A stretch of DNA of 37,706 bases from an uncultured Calothrix sp. (GTDB taxonomy: Bacteria; Cyanobacteriota; Cyanobacteriia; Cyanobacteriales; Nostocaceae): assembly GCA_937973965.1 (NCBI GenBank), contig CALJJQ010000069.1:1-37706 (forward strand), in the 5' to 3' direction. The stretch's first letter is position 1. Each line of letters opens with the position of its first letter. Both the position numbers and the translations under genes were made by a program. Below the pieces are notes generated by a model, which saw only the letters and a list, made by a program, of their open reading frames with translations, did no database searches and had not been told where the DNA came from. Shown piece by piece: positions 16,289 to 25,130 of the stretch.

Positions 16289-16308
16289 AGACGTGACATG
16301 TCGCGTTT
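16289..16308. repeat. Dispersed palindrome, copy 5
   Basis: AGACGTGACATGTCGCGTTT is a variant whose stem partly relies on G-T pairs. CTACTCC-type repeats flank it on both sides (about 16275-16330). Confidence 0.65.
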
Positions 16309-16360
16309 GTACTCCCACCTCCCCACTCCCCATTTACAAGCGAGAAATACAGGAAATCAA

Positions 16361-16795
16361 ATGGCTGTCGCAAAACCTCACTCACCAAAAACCCCTGAAA
16401 GCGTGATGGAAAGTAACCCGAACTCAGGGAACCCTTCCGCATCAGTCTGCTTGCAAGAGTCAGGGGTGGATATTATCATACCCCCATGCGACCTCTGGAG
16501 CGACGAACCACCCTTGGAAAGCGATCTACACCTTGACCAAATTGAATTGTTACTAGCTTGTTTAAAATGGTATTGGCAAAACCGCAGTGATTTCTACGCT
16601 AGTGGTAACATCACGATTGATTACAGCGAGGATCAAATTACAACCCGTGATTTTCGCGGTTCCGATTTTTTTGTTGTTAAAGGATGTGAAAACTACCCCC
16701 GTCGTAGTTGGATGGTGTGGAAAGAAGGGCACACCCAACTGTTCAATCGTGGGATTTTTGGGTTGGGGTTAAAATCCCAAATCTGCTTTGGCTAA
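16361..16795 (+). pseudogene. Uma2-family (DUF820) protein, C-terminally truncated
   Basis: 145 aa from ATG 16361 (AGGAA 6 nt upstream). Residues 35-120 match the N-terminal half of the larger Uma2 subgroup: LWSDEPPLESDLHLDQIELLLACLKWYWQNRSDFYASGNITIDYS, DFRGSDFFVVKG, RRSWMVWKEG. Family members continue for about 90 more residues with VVIELLSPST and the D/E-X-K site. Here the frame instead enters an unrelated tail (LFNRGIFGLGLKSQICFG) and overlaps the 3' end of the opposite HerA-like gene by 27 bp. So the catalytic half is gone, probably by deletion. Confidence 0.75.
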
Positions 16796-18493
16796 CTCTG
16801 CTGCTGCAAACACTTCCTCGTCGGGTTTTTCATCCCAAGCAGGGTCACCGATTTCGGTATAAAATTGAGTATCGTAGGGTCGTGTTCTCACGACTACCGG
16901 CATTGGTACAGCATGTCCTAAAATTAAAGCTTGCTGTTTGGAATCTAATTTAGCCAAAACAGACCTTAACGCACTTCCTCCCGATACACCAGTAAAAATT
17001 GCATCGATGTCTTTTTCATCGTTTAATAATGCTGTCACCCGTGTCCCAATTTGAGACATGACTTCGTTGTCAATTCCTGATGGACGTTGATCTACCACCA
17101 GCAGGGTGACGAAATATTTGCGCATTTCCCTAGCAATTGTACCAAAAATTGTACTCGCAACAATGGCTGGGTCAAGGAAACGGTGAGCTTCCTCAATCGT
17201 AATGACTAATTGATTGGGTTTGTCGCTGACGTTACCGCTTTGGAGAAATTTTTCGGCTTTGCTGACATAGTGTTGGTGAATGCGTCGGGTAATCATATTT
17301 GTTACCAACATGTAGGAAAGCATATCTGATTGGGAACCAAATTCGATGACGACATTTTTACCTGCTTCGAGGGATTTGATGATTTGTTGGACGTAGTTTT
17401 GGGGACAGGCAGAACGCATGTATTTCAGGTTATCAAGGCGTAATAATTTACGTTGTAGAGCTGTAATTGAACCTTGATGTCCGCGCTTTTCTTCGCAAAA
17501 CAGCTTGATTTCTTCATTGGTCATGTTTAATAATTGAAGAATCCAGGATTTACCAAATTCCGAATGTAAAATATTGGCATTATCCAAACTTGCTTCCGAT
17601 AACCCTAAATCTCGCGCACATAGACGAATATCTTCCACCTCTATTTGGTCGTAACTCAAGTATAAATCCTGAGCGTCTTTGACACCTCGACGCTTGGTGG
17701 AAGCTGGGTCTAGGGTATATACCTCCACTCGACCGGGAAACAGTTGTTTTAAGCCTTTGACGGTACTGTAGGTTTTACCTTCACAAACTGCTTGCCATCC
17801 ATACTCGGAGTGCATGTCAAAAATTAAATTGACACCGGCATTTTTGCGAATAATTCCGGCTAATAATAACCTGGTTAAAAAAGACTTTCCTGTTCCCGAT
17901 TTCCCAAATACACCATTACTCCGTTCCACAAACCTGTCTAAATCAATACAAACAGGGACATCCATATCTAACGGTTTGCCGATGGAAAAGTTTTTGCGAT
18001 GGATATCATCTTCCCAACCAAAAACCCGACGAAAATCTTCTTCCGATGCTTCATACACCTGACTGAAATGGCTAGGAATTGTTTTCACGGGTAACAATTC
18101 CATATTGGTGCTGGTTTGGGGTTGAAAGGAAGCTAAACCAGTGAGGGCTTTACTCCCTGCGTCTTTTTTGGGAGAATATTCATCAGTCACCTCCTCCGGG
18201 GTAAACATCAACATCGGAGCTAACTCGATAGTTCCGTAGGTTCCACTTCCAGCCAAAACTTCCCGTAAAAAAGTATCTTCCCAAGCAGGGGGGTTAGAAA
18301 TAATCCGTTGATTTGCAGTACCTAAAGCCACATCTGTGAGCATACAAAAAAAACGCGATCGCATCCCTTGTACAACTAAAAATTTACCGACGCGCATATC
18401 TTCCACAGATACATGGGGATGTAGTCTGACTTCGAGTCCACCTGTAAGGGAACCTTGAGTAATCGAACCTAACGGTTGCTGGTCAAAATTCAT
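16769..18493 (-). CDS. HerA-like ATPase/helicase domain protein
   Basis: 574 aa. The N-terminal beta-rich part (about 1-110, GSITQGSLTGGLEVRLHP) resembles the HAS barrel of HerA. The RecA-like ATPase follows: Walker A GKSGTGKS (197-204), FDMHSEYGW, Walker B LVITIEEAH (429-437), the sensor-like VVDQRPSGID and an arginine-rich segment. HerA couples to NurA nuclease in DNA-end resection in archaea; no nurA lies next to it here. This is an orphan bacterial form. ATG start; no clear ribosome site. The 3' end overlaps the Uma2 remnant. Confidence 0.85.
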   Translation of the reverse strand: MNFDQQPLGSITQGSLTGGLEVRLHPHVSVEDMRVGKFLVVQGMRSRFFCMLTDVALGTANQRIISNPPAWEDTFLREVLAGSGTYGTIELAPMLMFTPEEVTDEYSPKKDAGSKALTGLASFQPQTSTNMELLPVKTIPSHFSQVYEASEEDFRRVFGWEDDIHRKNFSIGKPLDMDVPVCIDLDRFVERSNGVFGKSGTGKSFLTRLLLAGIIRKNAGVNLIFDMHSEYGWQAVCEGKTYSTVKGLKQLFPGRVEVYTLDPASTKRRGVKDAQDLYLSYDQIEVEDIRLCARDLGLSEASLDNANILHSEFGKSWILQLLNMTNEEIKLFCEEKRGHQGSITALQRKLLRLDNLKYMRSACPQNYVQQIIKSLEAGKNVVIEFGSQSDMLSYMLVTNMITRRIHQHYVSKAEKFLQSGNVSDKPNQLVITIEEAHRFLDPAIVASTIFGTIAREMRKYFVTLLVVDQRPSGIDNEVMSQIGTRVTALLNDEKDIDAIFTGVSGGSALRSVLAKLDSKQQALILGHAVPMPVVVRTRPYDTQFYTEIGDPAWDEKPDEEVFAAAELAKADLGF

Positions 18494-18534
18494 GCGTTAA
18501 CCAAGAAAATGACTGTTGGAAATTGATAAACCAG

Positions 18535-18561
18535 GTAGAGACGACCCGTCGGGTTGTCTAC
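18535..18561. repeat. Dispersed palindrome, copy 6
   Basis: GTAGAGACGACCCG pairs with CGGGTTGTCTAC, leaving a small bulge. The stem core is changed from the GCG form to GACCCG. Confidence 0.65.
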
Positions 18562-18707
18562 AAGGGAGTAGGGAAAAATTCTTTTTATCTGTTCTGGTGT
18601 GTTTTGTACCAGTTGGTGACAGACACTTAACAGAAGAATCAACTAGGTTGATTTGTAAATTTGGCATTGTTGATTTTCAATATGAATTGAAAATTATCCA
18701 TTGTGTA

Positions 18708-18736
18708 GTAGAGACATAGCATTGCTAGGTCTCTGC
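18708..18736. repeat. Dispersed palindrome, copy 7
   Basis: GTAGAGACATAGC then ATTGCTAGGTCTCTGC. The GAGAC/GTCTC outer stem is kept; the inner stem is replaced by TAGC/GCTA. Confidence 0.6.
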
Positions 18737-18840
18737 GAATAATTTTGGTTGAATACAAAATGTAAACAATTATAATTCATACCCAAATTCAGCAACGCCG
18801 TAAATTTAACACATACCACCTACTCCCTACTCCCTATTCC

Positions 18841-19638
18841 CTAATCAATTTGAATCGATGTCGGTGCATTTGTGTCTGCTGGGGGATTAAATCCACTGAT
18901 GGGTCGGCGAAAATCGGTGTAGATTTGCTCACGCCAAGTGAAAAATCTTTCATAGGCTGGATCATTAACTAATTCTGCCACTCCCTTACCCTTGATACTA
19001 GCTGGTAAATCTAAATAATCACCCTCTGGAAATTTTAATAAAATCGATAGTCCTGCTACCGCTAAATCTGCTAAAGTTGGCTCATCCCCAGTTAAATAGG
19101 GACGCTCTGCCAATATTAAGCATAACGCTTCCAAATCTTGCTTTAACTGCGCGATCGCTTGATTAATTGCCTCTGGACTATAACCAACCCCAAATCCTAA
19201 AGCTTTGAATACATCGCTGGGAACCCCCTCTACCAAGGTTCTGAGAATGTCAGGGGTCGTTGTTGGTAAGAGGGAACGACGGAAATACTGGTCTTGACTA
19301 ATGGCTGAAAATAAGGCTTTGCGTCCCTTTAAACCAATTGATTCGTCAGCCCATTCTTCCATCATCAAACATAAACCCCGTTTGATTCCCTCCTTGGGGA
19401 TAATTGGTCTTTCGGGATAATGTTCATCTAAATACTTAGCTATTTCCGTAGAATCTACTATGTAGCGGTCACCATCTTTGAGAACTGGTACTTGTTTTTG
19501 CCCTGTTAAACGTAGTAGTTCTAGTTGACCTATTCCCGGTGTAACTTCGATTTTTCGATAGTTTAGCTGTTTATAATCTAAGATGAGACGCACTTTCTCT
19601 GAGTATTGAGAAAGTTCAAATTGGTACAGTTCCAGCAT
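18841..19638 (-). CDS. Glutathione S-transferase-family protein
   Basis: 265 aa. Thioredoxin-like N-terminal domain: LELYQFELSQYSEKVRLILDYKQLNY, with Tyr12/Ser13 at the position that activates glutathione, then KQVPVLKDGD (the cis-Pro) and IVDSTEIAKYLDEHYP. The all-alpha C-terminal domain follows (about 90-245) with LTGDEPTLADLAVAG. Cytoplasmic. It may conjugate or reduce electrophiles; the substrate is unknown. ATG start. Monocistronic. Confidence 0.88.
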   Translation of the reverse strand: MLELYQFELSQYSEKVRLILDYKQLNYRKIEVTPGIGQLELLRLTGQKQVPVLKDGDRYIVDSTEIAKYLDEHYPERPIIPKEGIKRGLCLMMEEWADESIGLKGRKALFSAISQDQYFRRSLLPTTTPDILRTLVEGVPSDVFKALGFGVGYSPEAINQAIAQLKQDLEALCLILAERPYLTGDEPTLADLAVAGLSILLKFPEGDYLDLPASIKGKGVAELVNDPAYERFFTWREQIYTDFRRPISGFNPPADTNAPTSIQID

Positions 19639-19831
19639 TGAGGTTTTCCTGCCATTGGTTCACTTGTAGATTTTACAACTTTTATTGATGATGTCGTCGA
19701 TTTTGATTTATAATTCCTAACTATTTTGTCGTCTGAATGTGGAGGGAGTAGGGAGTTGGGAATGGGAATGAACTGTTGTCTGGTTGTGTATAAACCCCAA
19801 AAAGCTTGCATCTGTAATTTTTTAAAGCCGA

Positions 19832-19869
19832 TCAAAAGTGGAATTGTGGGGTGAAAACTATTCCTGTAC
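19832..19869. repeat. Dispersed repeat B, copy 2
   Basis: TCAAAAGTGGAATTGTGGGG then TGAAAACTATTCCTGTACA matches 9554-9591 at most positions. Confidence 0.7.
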
Positions 19870-19889
19870 AGACGGGACACGTCGTGTTT
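19870..19889. repeat. Dispersed palindrome, copy 8
   Basis: AGACGGGACACGTCGTGTTT is a diverged palindrome with centre ACGT. It joins dispersed repeat B directly. Confidence 0.6.
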
Positions 19890-20173
19890 CTCCCTATTCC
19901 CTACCCTCACGAAACGACTTTTTCCCCAGACCCTACTTATCAAGCAATTAAATCATAGGAAAGGTAATACATAATTAAATTTAAATCGAAATCTAAATAT
20001 CCAATTTAGAAGGAACAAACATATTCTTGATTTCGCCCTTACTTGTTTTTTGTGTAAATAAAAACACTGCAAAACCCTATTTTTCGGTGCTTTTGACCAA
20101 AATTCTGTCAATGGTTGCTCGTCACTTATTAGTGTTACTTTGTGCCATTTCAACAGGGGTTAAGAGTATAAAA

Positions 20174-20420
20174 TAAACTATATAATTCAATATTCAACAC
20201 TAAACAGGATTTCATCTCCGAGGCGGATTTGACTCAAATGTGTCCCAAGCAGTCAGCAAGAAGTAAGCATCCAGACAAGCGGTTAAATCGCTGATTGGAA
20301 ATAGGTTATAACCGCCTATGCTCAGGACTAAAACATGGCAAAATCGTTGCCGAACAAATCAATCACAACATGAATGCGATCGCCAACAGAATCGACTTCG
20401 TGTCTATTGAATACAGATAA
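20174..20420 (+). pseudogene. Unidentified gene remnant with one in-frame stop
   Basis: One frame reads protein-like sequence across a single TGA (20292-20294). Before it: DFISEADLTQMCPKQSARS. After it: LEIGYNRLCSGLKHGKIVAEQ and NMNAIANRIDFVSIEYR, ending in TAA at 20418. No start codon fits. The second part reads like a real protein C-terminus, but I do not recognise the family. Confidence 0.35.
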
Positions 20421-20591
20421 TTTTGAACACATATTTTTGTCCGTATACGAGTATTGATAAGATATTTATATACAAACGATATAGTTATAATTCTGATTTC
20501 CAGGTTAGACCAAAGGGGTGAGAAATTGTGCATTAAAAAATGTTATAAAAAATTTATGTAATGTGTGGAAAATTCAGCCAACCATATTCCT

Positions 20592-21437
20592 ATGAAGGTA
20601 AACAACAGCTATCTGCTGACAAAATTGGCGAGTATTGTGGGAGTAACGGGTGTTAGTCTTCTTGCTAGTCTATCCGTTGGAGCACAAGAAACACTGAACC
20701 CAACTCCGGGTATTTTCAGTGAAGCTCCCTACAACCGCAGTCAACGCGTACTGTCCAACAGTCAGTACACTCCCCAACCAGTTGTAGAAACCAACAAAAA
20801 AACCAAAAAAACAACAGTTTCTCAAGGTACACGGGGAGGAATTAACCCCAGTCCTAGTATTTTCCAAGAATGTCCCTACAACCGTAGTGCTTGTCCTGGT
20901 TCTGGTTCTACAACTTCAACACCCGCAGAAAGACCTGCACCCCAACCCCTACCAGCACCTGTAACTCCTCCACTGGAAACTCCTGCACCTGGTGCTGGTG
21001 CTCCCTCCGGTACAACAGAAGGTAAAAACATTGTTGCGGTTGCACAAGCAAATGGTTCCTTCAACACTTTAACTAAAGCCCTAAAAGCTGCGGGATTAGT
21101 TGAAACCTTACAAGGAAACGGACCCTTCACAGTCTTTGCTCCCACTGATGAAGCATTTGCCAAGTTACCTCCGGATGCACTACAGGAGCTACTCCAACCC
21201 CAAAACAAAGAAGTTCTCAAAAAAATCCTCACCTACCACGTCGTTAGTGGACGGGTATTATCAACCGATTTAAAATCTGGCGAAGTTAAGAGTATCGAAG
21301 GCGGTCCTATTAACGTCCGTGTTGAAGATGGTGCTAAAGTGATGGTTAACGATGCCCAAGTGGTACAACCAGATGTGAAAGCTAGTAACGGCGTAATTCA
21401 CGTTATTAACCAAGTGATTTTACCCCCTGACCTGTAA
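20592..21437 (+). CDS. Secreted fasciclin (FAS1) domain protein
   Basis: 281 aa from ATG 20592 (a GTG at 20565 would add 9 residues). An N-terminal signal peptide ([30 protein letters not shown]) is followed by two copies of an N-P-x-P-x-I-F-x-E-x-P-Y-N-R-S motif (about residues 36-50 and 84-98). Next is a Pro/Thr-rich linker (about 105-140) and one FAS1 domain (about 145-281: [37 protein letters not shown], then [10 protein letters not shown] and [13 protein letters not shown]). Likely periplasmic or extracellular, with an adhesion or matrix role by family. The two PYNRS motifs look like a cyanobacterial wall or matrix-binding repeat; that is inference. Confidence 0.88.
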   Translation: MKVNNSYLLTKLASIVGVTGVSLLASLSVGAQETLNPTPGIFSEAPYNRSQRVLSNSQYTPQPVVETNKKTKKTTVSQGTRGGINPSPSIFQECPYNRSACPGSGSTTSTPAERPAPQPLPAPVTPPLETPAPGAGAPSGTTEGKNIVAVAQANGSFNTLTKALKAAGLVETLQGNGPFTVFAPTDEAFAKLPPDALQELLQPQNKEVLKKILTYHVVSGRVLSTDLKSGEVKSIEGGPINVRVEDGAKVMVNDAQVVQPDVKASNGVIHVINQVILPPDL

Positions 21438-21496
21438 ACACTTCCCATCGCGTCGTCCGTAAGCTTTTCACAAATTGCACTTAATCTATTACTTCA

Positions 21497-21528
21497 CCTC
21501 GTTCGGTAATTACGGACGAGGTTTATTT
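21497..21528 (+). terminator. Rho-independent terminator of the fasciclin gene
   Basis: CCTCGT (21497) pairs with ACGAGG (21516) around TCGGTAATTACGG, followed by TTTATTTA, 60 bp after the stop. It slightly overlaps the end of the convergent WD40 gene. Confidence 0.65.
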
Positions 21529-22593
21529 ACCAAAGCCTTGAGCGCGACTGGATTGAGACCAAATTAACACTTCACCGCGATCGCCACCTGCTGCTAATAG
21601 TTTACCTTGGGGATGCCAAGCCAGACTAGCAAAACCTTTTTCTGCTCCCGTTAAAACTTGGGATACCTGTTTGGCTTCATTCCATAAACATAACCACCCA
21701 TCATTCGCAGCAGAAGCTAACAAAAAACTCTGGGGTGCAAAACCAATTGCTTGAATCACATCTACGTGATTGGTCAATACTCGTGCTTCCCAACCAATCG
21801 ACTCATCGGGGGATTTTTCCCATACTACCACCCCTTCCACACTCGATGTGGCTAACAATGGCGCACCGATGGGGGTGGAAATATCCGACCAACAGCAGGA
21901 ACGAATCTTACCGGGAAAACCGCGCATAATCCAGGGTTGGGGGTCAGAGGTGGGAATTAATTCAGATTCGTAGACACTTATTGTCCTGTCCATATTACCA
22001 CTAGCCAAAAATTTACCATCCCCAGACCAAGCCAATGTTAAACTAACGGTGGGCATTTCCAACTCAAAGGCTCCATCATCCCATGCTGCACTCTCCCACA
22101 CCTTAATACCCCGATTTCCCCCAACAGCTAAGTATTTGCCATCACAACGCCAACCAATCCCCAAGGGTGAAGAATCAGCAAAATTGAGGGTTGTGACTAC
22201 CTGTTGTTGATTGGCATCCCAAATCTGTACATATGTGCCGATACTAAATGCAAGATGGTTAGTAGTTGGACTCCAAGCCAATTTATCAACCCAAGCGGGA
22301 GCATTTGCCAAAGTAGCGATTAATTCCTGTCCTCGCCAAATTTTTACTTGTCCATCCTGTCCCCCTGTTGCCAAAAACTGACCATCAGCAGAAAAAGCTG
22401 CACAATCAATCGATGTATCCGTGACTAATTGTAGCGATAGTATATCCCCATTTTCCCACAGGATAACTTCTCCCGCAGATGAAGTTGCAGCAAGTCTTTC
22501 CCCACAAGGAGACCAAGTGACAACGGTGACATAATCTGTTAATTGATGGGAGCTTTTAAGGATAAATTCTTTTTTGTTAGCAGAGGTTGGCAT
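21523..22593 (-). CDS. WD40-repeat protein
   Basis: 356 aa. Eight WD-type units can be counted, each with a ...LAWSPxGxxLA...G..I.VW pattern (for example VVTWSPCGERLAATSSAGEVILWE and LAWHPQGKLLAAGGDRGEVLIW). It should fold as a single beta-propeller. No signal peptide or enzyme domain, so it is a cytoplasmic scaffold. It lies 161 bp downstream of a COG0523 GTPase gene in the same direction, which suggests a shared metal or protein-assembly task; the link is by position only. Confidence 0.88.
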   Translation of the reverse strand: MPTSANKKEFILKSSHQLTDYVTVVTWSPCGERLAATSSAGEVILWENGDILSLQLVTDTSIDCAAFSADGQFLATGGQDGQVKIWRGQELIATLANAPAWVDKLAWSPTTNHLAFSIGTYVQIWDANQQQVVTTLNFADSSPLGIGWRCDGKYLAVGGNRGIKVWESAAWDDGAFELEMPTVSLTLAWSGDGKFLASGNMDRTISVYESELIPTSDPQPWIMRGFPGKIRSCCWSDISTPIGAPLLATSSVEGVVVWEKSPDESIGWEARVLTNHVDVIQAIGFAPQSFLLASAANDGWLCLWNEAKQVSQVLTGAEKGFASLAWHPQGKLLAAGGDRGEVLIWSQSSRAQGFGK

Positions 22594-22754
22594 ATTTTTG
22601 GAAGTTGATCAAATATTAATTGGGGAAAATAGGCAAAACTCAAATTTTCGTGGGGTCAGAAGTCAGATTTCTCAAAGAAACCCGACTTCTATGGGTTTTC
22701 GGGAAATTTTACAGCAAACCCTAAATATGATTAACTATTTTTTATCCTGTCCCC

Positions 22755-23735
22755 TCAACCAACCCTACAAGCCAAAAAATCAGCCTTCAGTTGAACCTCA
22801 TCAAGATTTCGACCGATAAAAACTAATTCATTTTTACGGGTTTCCCCATCTTTCCAGGGACGGTCAGGTTTCCCTTCAAATAACATGTGGACACCTTGGA
22901 AAACAAAGCGATTATCTTCACCAGCAATATTTAAAATCCCCTTCATGCGGAAGATATCAGGACCTTGGGTCTGAAGTAATTTACCTAACCATTGATTTAA
23001 TTTTTCGCCGTCTAGTTCTCCGGTTTCCACTAACGCAATGGATGTGACGGTATCATCGTGTTCATGGTCATGTTCTTCCGTCAAAAAATCCGGTTCGATT
23101 TCCAGAGCGCGTTCCAAATCAAAAGCCTTGATACCCAACAGTGCATCCATTGCCAAATTAGCATTTTGAGTGCGATAAATTTTGGCGATCGCATTCATAC
23201 TCCGAATACGTTTTTCCAGTACATCCAATTCTTCGGGTGTAACTAAGTCGGTTTTATTCAATAAAATCACATCTGCAAAGGCAATTTGTTCCTGGGCTTC
23301 ATCCGCATCCCAATGTTGTAAAATATGCTTGGCATCAACAACCGTTACCACTGCATCCAATTCCAATTGTTCCCGCATATCTTCATCCACAAAGAAAGTT
23401 TGAATCACAGGTCCAGGGTCGGCTAATCCTGTAGTTTCAATCACTAAGTGGTCAAATTTGTGACGGCGCTTCATCAAATTACCGATAATCCGGATTAAAT
23501 CCCCACGCACAGTGCAGCAAATGCAACCGTTATTCATTTCAAAGATTTCTTCATCCGCATCAATCACCAATTGATTATCAATTCCCACTTCCCCAAACTC
23601 ATTCACAATCACCGCGACTTTTTTGCCATGTTCGTGGGTGAGAATGCGATTGAGCAATGTGGTTTTACCAGCACCTAAATAACCAGTGAGGACGGTGACG
23701 GGGACGGAAAAACCAGTTTCGAGTGTACTTGTCAT
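22755..23735 (-). CDS. CobW/COG0523-family GTPase (metallochaperone type)
   Basis: 326 aa. G3E GTPase: Walker A GYLGAGKTT (18-26), NEFGEVGIDN, the metal-binding CxCC motif CICC (71-74), ETTGLADPGP, and the guanine-specificity NKTD. A His/Asp-rich stretch (EEHDHEHDD, about 218-226) precedes the CobW C-terminal domain (about 228-320). Such proteins deliver Zn, Co or other metals to client proteins. I use no symbol because cobW proper belongs to cobalt insertion, and this one lies 19 kb from the cob genes. It starts 9 bp after the hydrolase stop. I see no Zur box upstream. Confidence 0.92.
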   Translation of the reverse strand: MTSTLETGFSVPVTVLTGYLGAGKTTLLNRILTHEHGKKVAVIVNEFGEVGIDNQLVIDADEEIFEMNNGCICCTVRGDLIRIIGNLMKRRHKFDHLVIETTGLADPGPVIQTFFVDEDMREQLELDAVVTVVDAKHILQHWDADEAQEQIAFADVILLNKTDLVTPEELDVLEKRIRSMNAIAKIYRTQNANLAMDALLGIKAFDLERALEIEPDFLTEEHDHEHDDTVTSIALVETGELDGEKLNQWLGKLLQTQGPDIFRMKGILNIAGEDNRFVFQGVHMLFEGKPDRPWKDGETRKNELVFIGRNLDEVQLKADFLACRVG

Positions 23736-23744
23736 GATACTAAA

Positions 23745-24659
23745 TTACCTAGCAGAGACTTTCAAAAAGGGAGCTATACTTGTAGCCACTTCCACAGCAT
23801 ATTCTTCATGCATCCCCAAGGTTCCGGGTAGAATTATACTCTCAACCTGATTTAATTGTGCCAGAGCATCCATTTGCGATCGCGATTTCGGTGGTGACGA
23901 ATCTCCAATCACCACCATTAAGGGAATTGATAAATTTTTCCCTAGTAGCAAAAATTCTTCCGTACTACTTACCCCATCTAATGTTCCCGTCACAAATGCT
24001 CCCGGTGCATAGCGCGCTCCCGGTTGTTGGGTGTTGTGCCATTTATGCTCAAGCAAATCCGGGGTCAATTTGCAGCTATCTGCATACACATGACGACTAT
24101 ACATCCATTTGAGAAAGGATGGTAAGGTATTCAACTTGTATAAAAGTTGCCCTAAAATCGGTAAACGAATCACATCCTTAACCAACTTCGCCACCTCCCG
24201 ATTTACACCCATCGTCGGCAAAGGACCACGCCAAGTTGGAGCCACAAATACTAATCGGGAAAATAACTCCGGCTGTTGATTTGCTAGCTTGAGGATGTAG
24301 GTCGCACTATGACCAGCTGCAACGACACCTATAGGAACCGAAAATGTAGCAGTGATAAAATCCGCCAAAAACTGCTCATATAAACCAGCTTGATAATCCA
24401 CTGCGAAACGAGATGAATCCCCAAAACCCGGAAAATCAACAGTTACAGTTTGAAAATGGGAAGAGAGAATTTGGGCAATCCCCGCCATTTCCGAACGCAT
24501 TGACACCGTACTCAAAGCTGGTAATAGCAATAATGGCGCACCATCACCCAAGGTTTCGTAGACAACGCGAATTTCTCGGCTTTGCCAACACCAAATGTAT
24601 TCACTGATAATACCACCAATCTGTTTATAGATTGGATTTGCAACTAATTGGGTACTCAT
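23745..24659 (-). CDS. Alpha/beta hydrolase
   Basis: 304 aa. Seen: LLLLPALSTVSMRSE (oxyanion region), VTVDFPGFGDSSR, the nucleophile elbow AAGHSATYI with Ser118, a late acid in VVIGDSSPPKSR, and a C-terminal His in GTLGMHEEYAVE. The elbow is G-H-S-A-T rather than the usual G-x-S-x-G. No lid insertion or signal peptide is obvious. Substrate unknown. It sits between sufE (39 bp upstream) and the COG0523 gene (9 bp downstream), so it is part of an operon. Confidence 0.87.
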   Translation of the reverse strand: MSTQLVANPIYKQIGGIISEYIWCWQSREIRVVYETLGDGAPLLLLPALSTVSMRSEMAGIAQILSSHFQTVTVDFPGFGDSSRFAVDYQAGLYEQFLADFITATFSVPIGVVAAGHSATYILKLANQQPELFSRLVFVAPTWRGPLPTMGVNREVAKLVKDVIRLPILGQLLYKLNTLPSFLKWMYSRHVYADSCKLTPDLLEHKWHNTQQPGARYAPGAFVTGTLDGVSSTEEFLLLGKNLSIPLMVVIGDSSPPKSRSQMDALAQLNQVESIILPGTLGMHEEYAVEVATSIAPFLKVSAR

Positions 24660-24698
24660 AAGTAGGAGAAAGGATACCCCTGTATCCTGGATTGGTCT

Positions 24699-25124
24699 TT
24701 AAAGATACTCAGCAGCTTTAGCCTGCATCGTTTTAAAAATGTTATAAAAACCGTTAGCCCGTGAAGGCGTTAAACTCACGTTTAATCCTGTCTCTTGAAT
24801 AAAATCGGGAGCAAGATTGACAATTTCCTGGGCTGGTAATCCATTTAAACCTTCAATCAACAAGCCTACCAACCCCTTCGTTAACTGTGAGTCGGAATCC
24901 CCTTGAAAAAATACTCCCCCATCCCTGAACTCGGCTGTAATATAAACCTGGGAAACACAACCCATCACCTTATTTTCGGGTATTTTGTCAGTCTCTGGAA
25001 ACTCTTTTAGCTTTGTACCATACCAGATTAACTGCTCATAGCGTCGTTTCGGTTCCGTCGCATGCTGGAAGCGTTGGACTATTTTTGCTAAAGCAGGGGG
25101 CAAAGTTTCAATAATCGAGGACAT
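24699..25124 (-). CDS. sufE: SufE-family sulfur acceptor
   Basis: 141 aa from ATG 25124 (a TTG at 25130 adds 2 residues). SufE takes persulfide sulfur from the SufS cysteine desulfurase for Fe-S cluster assembly. The conserved NKVMGCVSQVYI holds the acceptor Cys56. Also present are RYEQLIWYG, F-x-G-D-S-D-S, and the TPSRANGFYNIFKTM end. Cytoplasmic. It appears to lead the four-gene minus-strand cluster with the hydrolase, COG0523 GTPase and WD40 protein. Confidence 0.92.
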   Translation of the reverse strand: MSSIIETLPPALAKIVQRFQHATEPKRRYEQLIWYGTKLKEFPETDKIPENKVMGCVSQVYITAEFRDGGVFFQGDSDSQLTKGLVGLLIEGLNGLPAQEIVNLAPDFIQETGLNVSLTPSRANGFYNIFKTMQAKAAEYL

Positions 25125-25130
25125 GATCAA

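Larger units (their letters stand above)
18494..18840. other. Intergenic region with two palindromes
   Basis: No gene seen. It carries palindromes at 18535 and 18708 and CTACTCCCTACTCCCTATTCCC at 18818-18840. Confidence 0.6.
19639..20564. other. Intergenic region (926 bp)
   Basis: Contains dispersed repeat B copy 2, a palindrome, GGGAGTAGGGAGTTGGG-type repeats and a gene remnant (20174-20420). Otherwise nothing recognised. The promoter of the fasciclin gene must be near the right end. Confidence 0.6.

Noticed and set aside
22755-23735. CobW as part of the cobalamin cluster
   Set aside because: It is 19 kb from the cob genes and grouped with sufE; COG0523 proteins serve several metals, so a B12 role is not supported.
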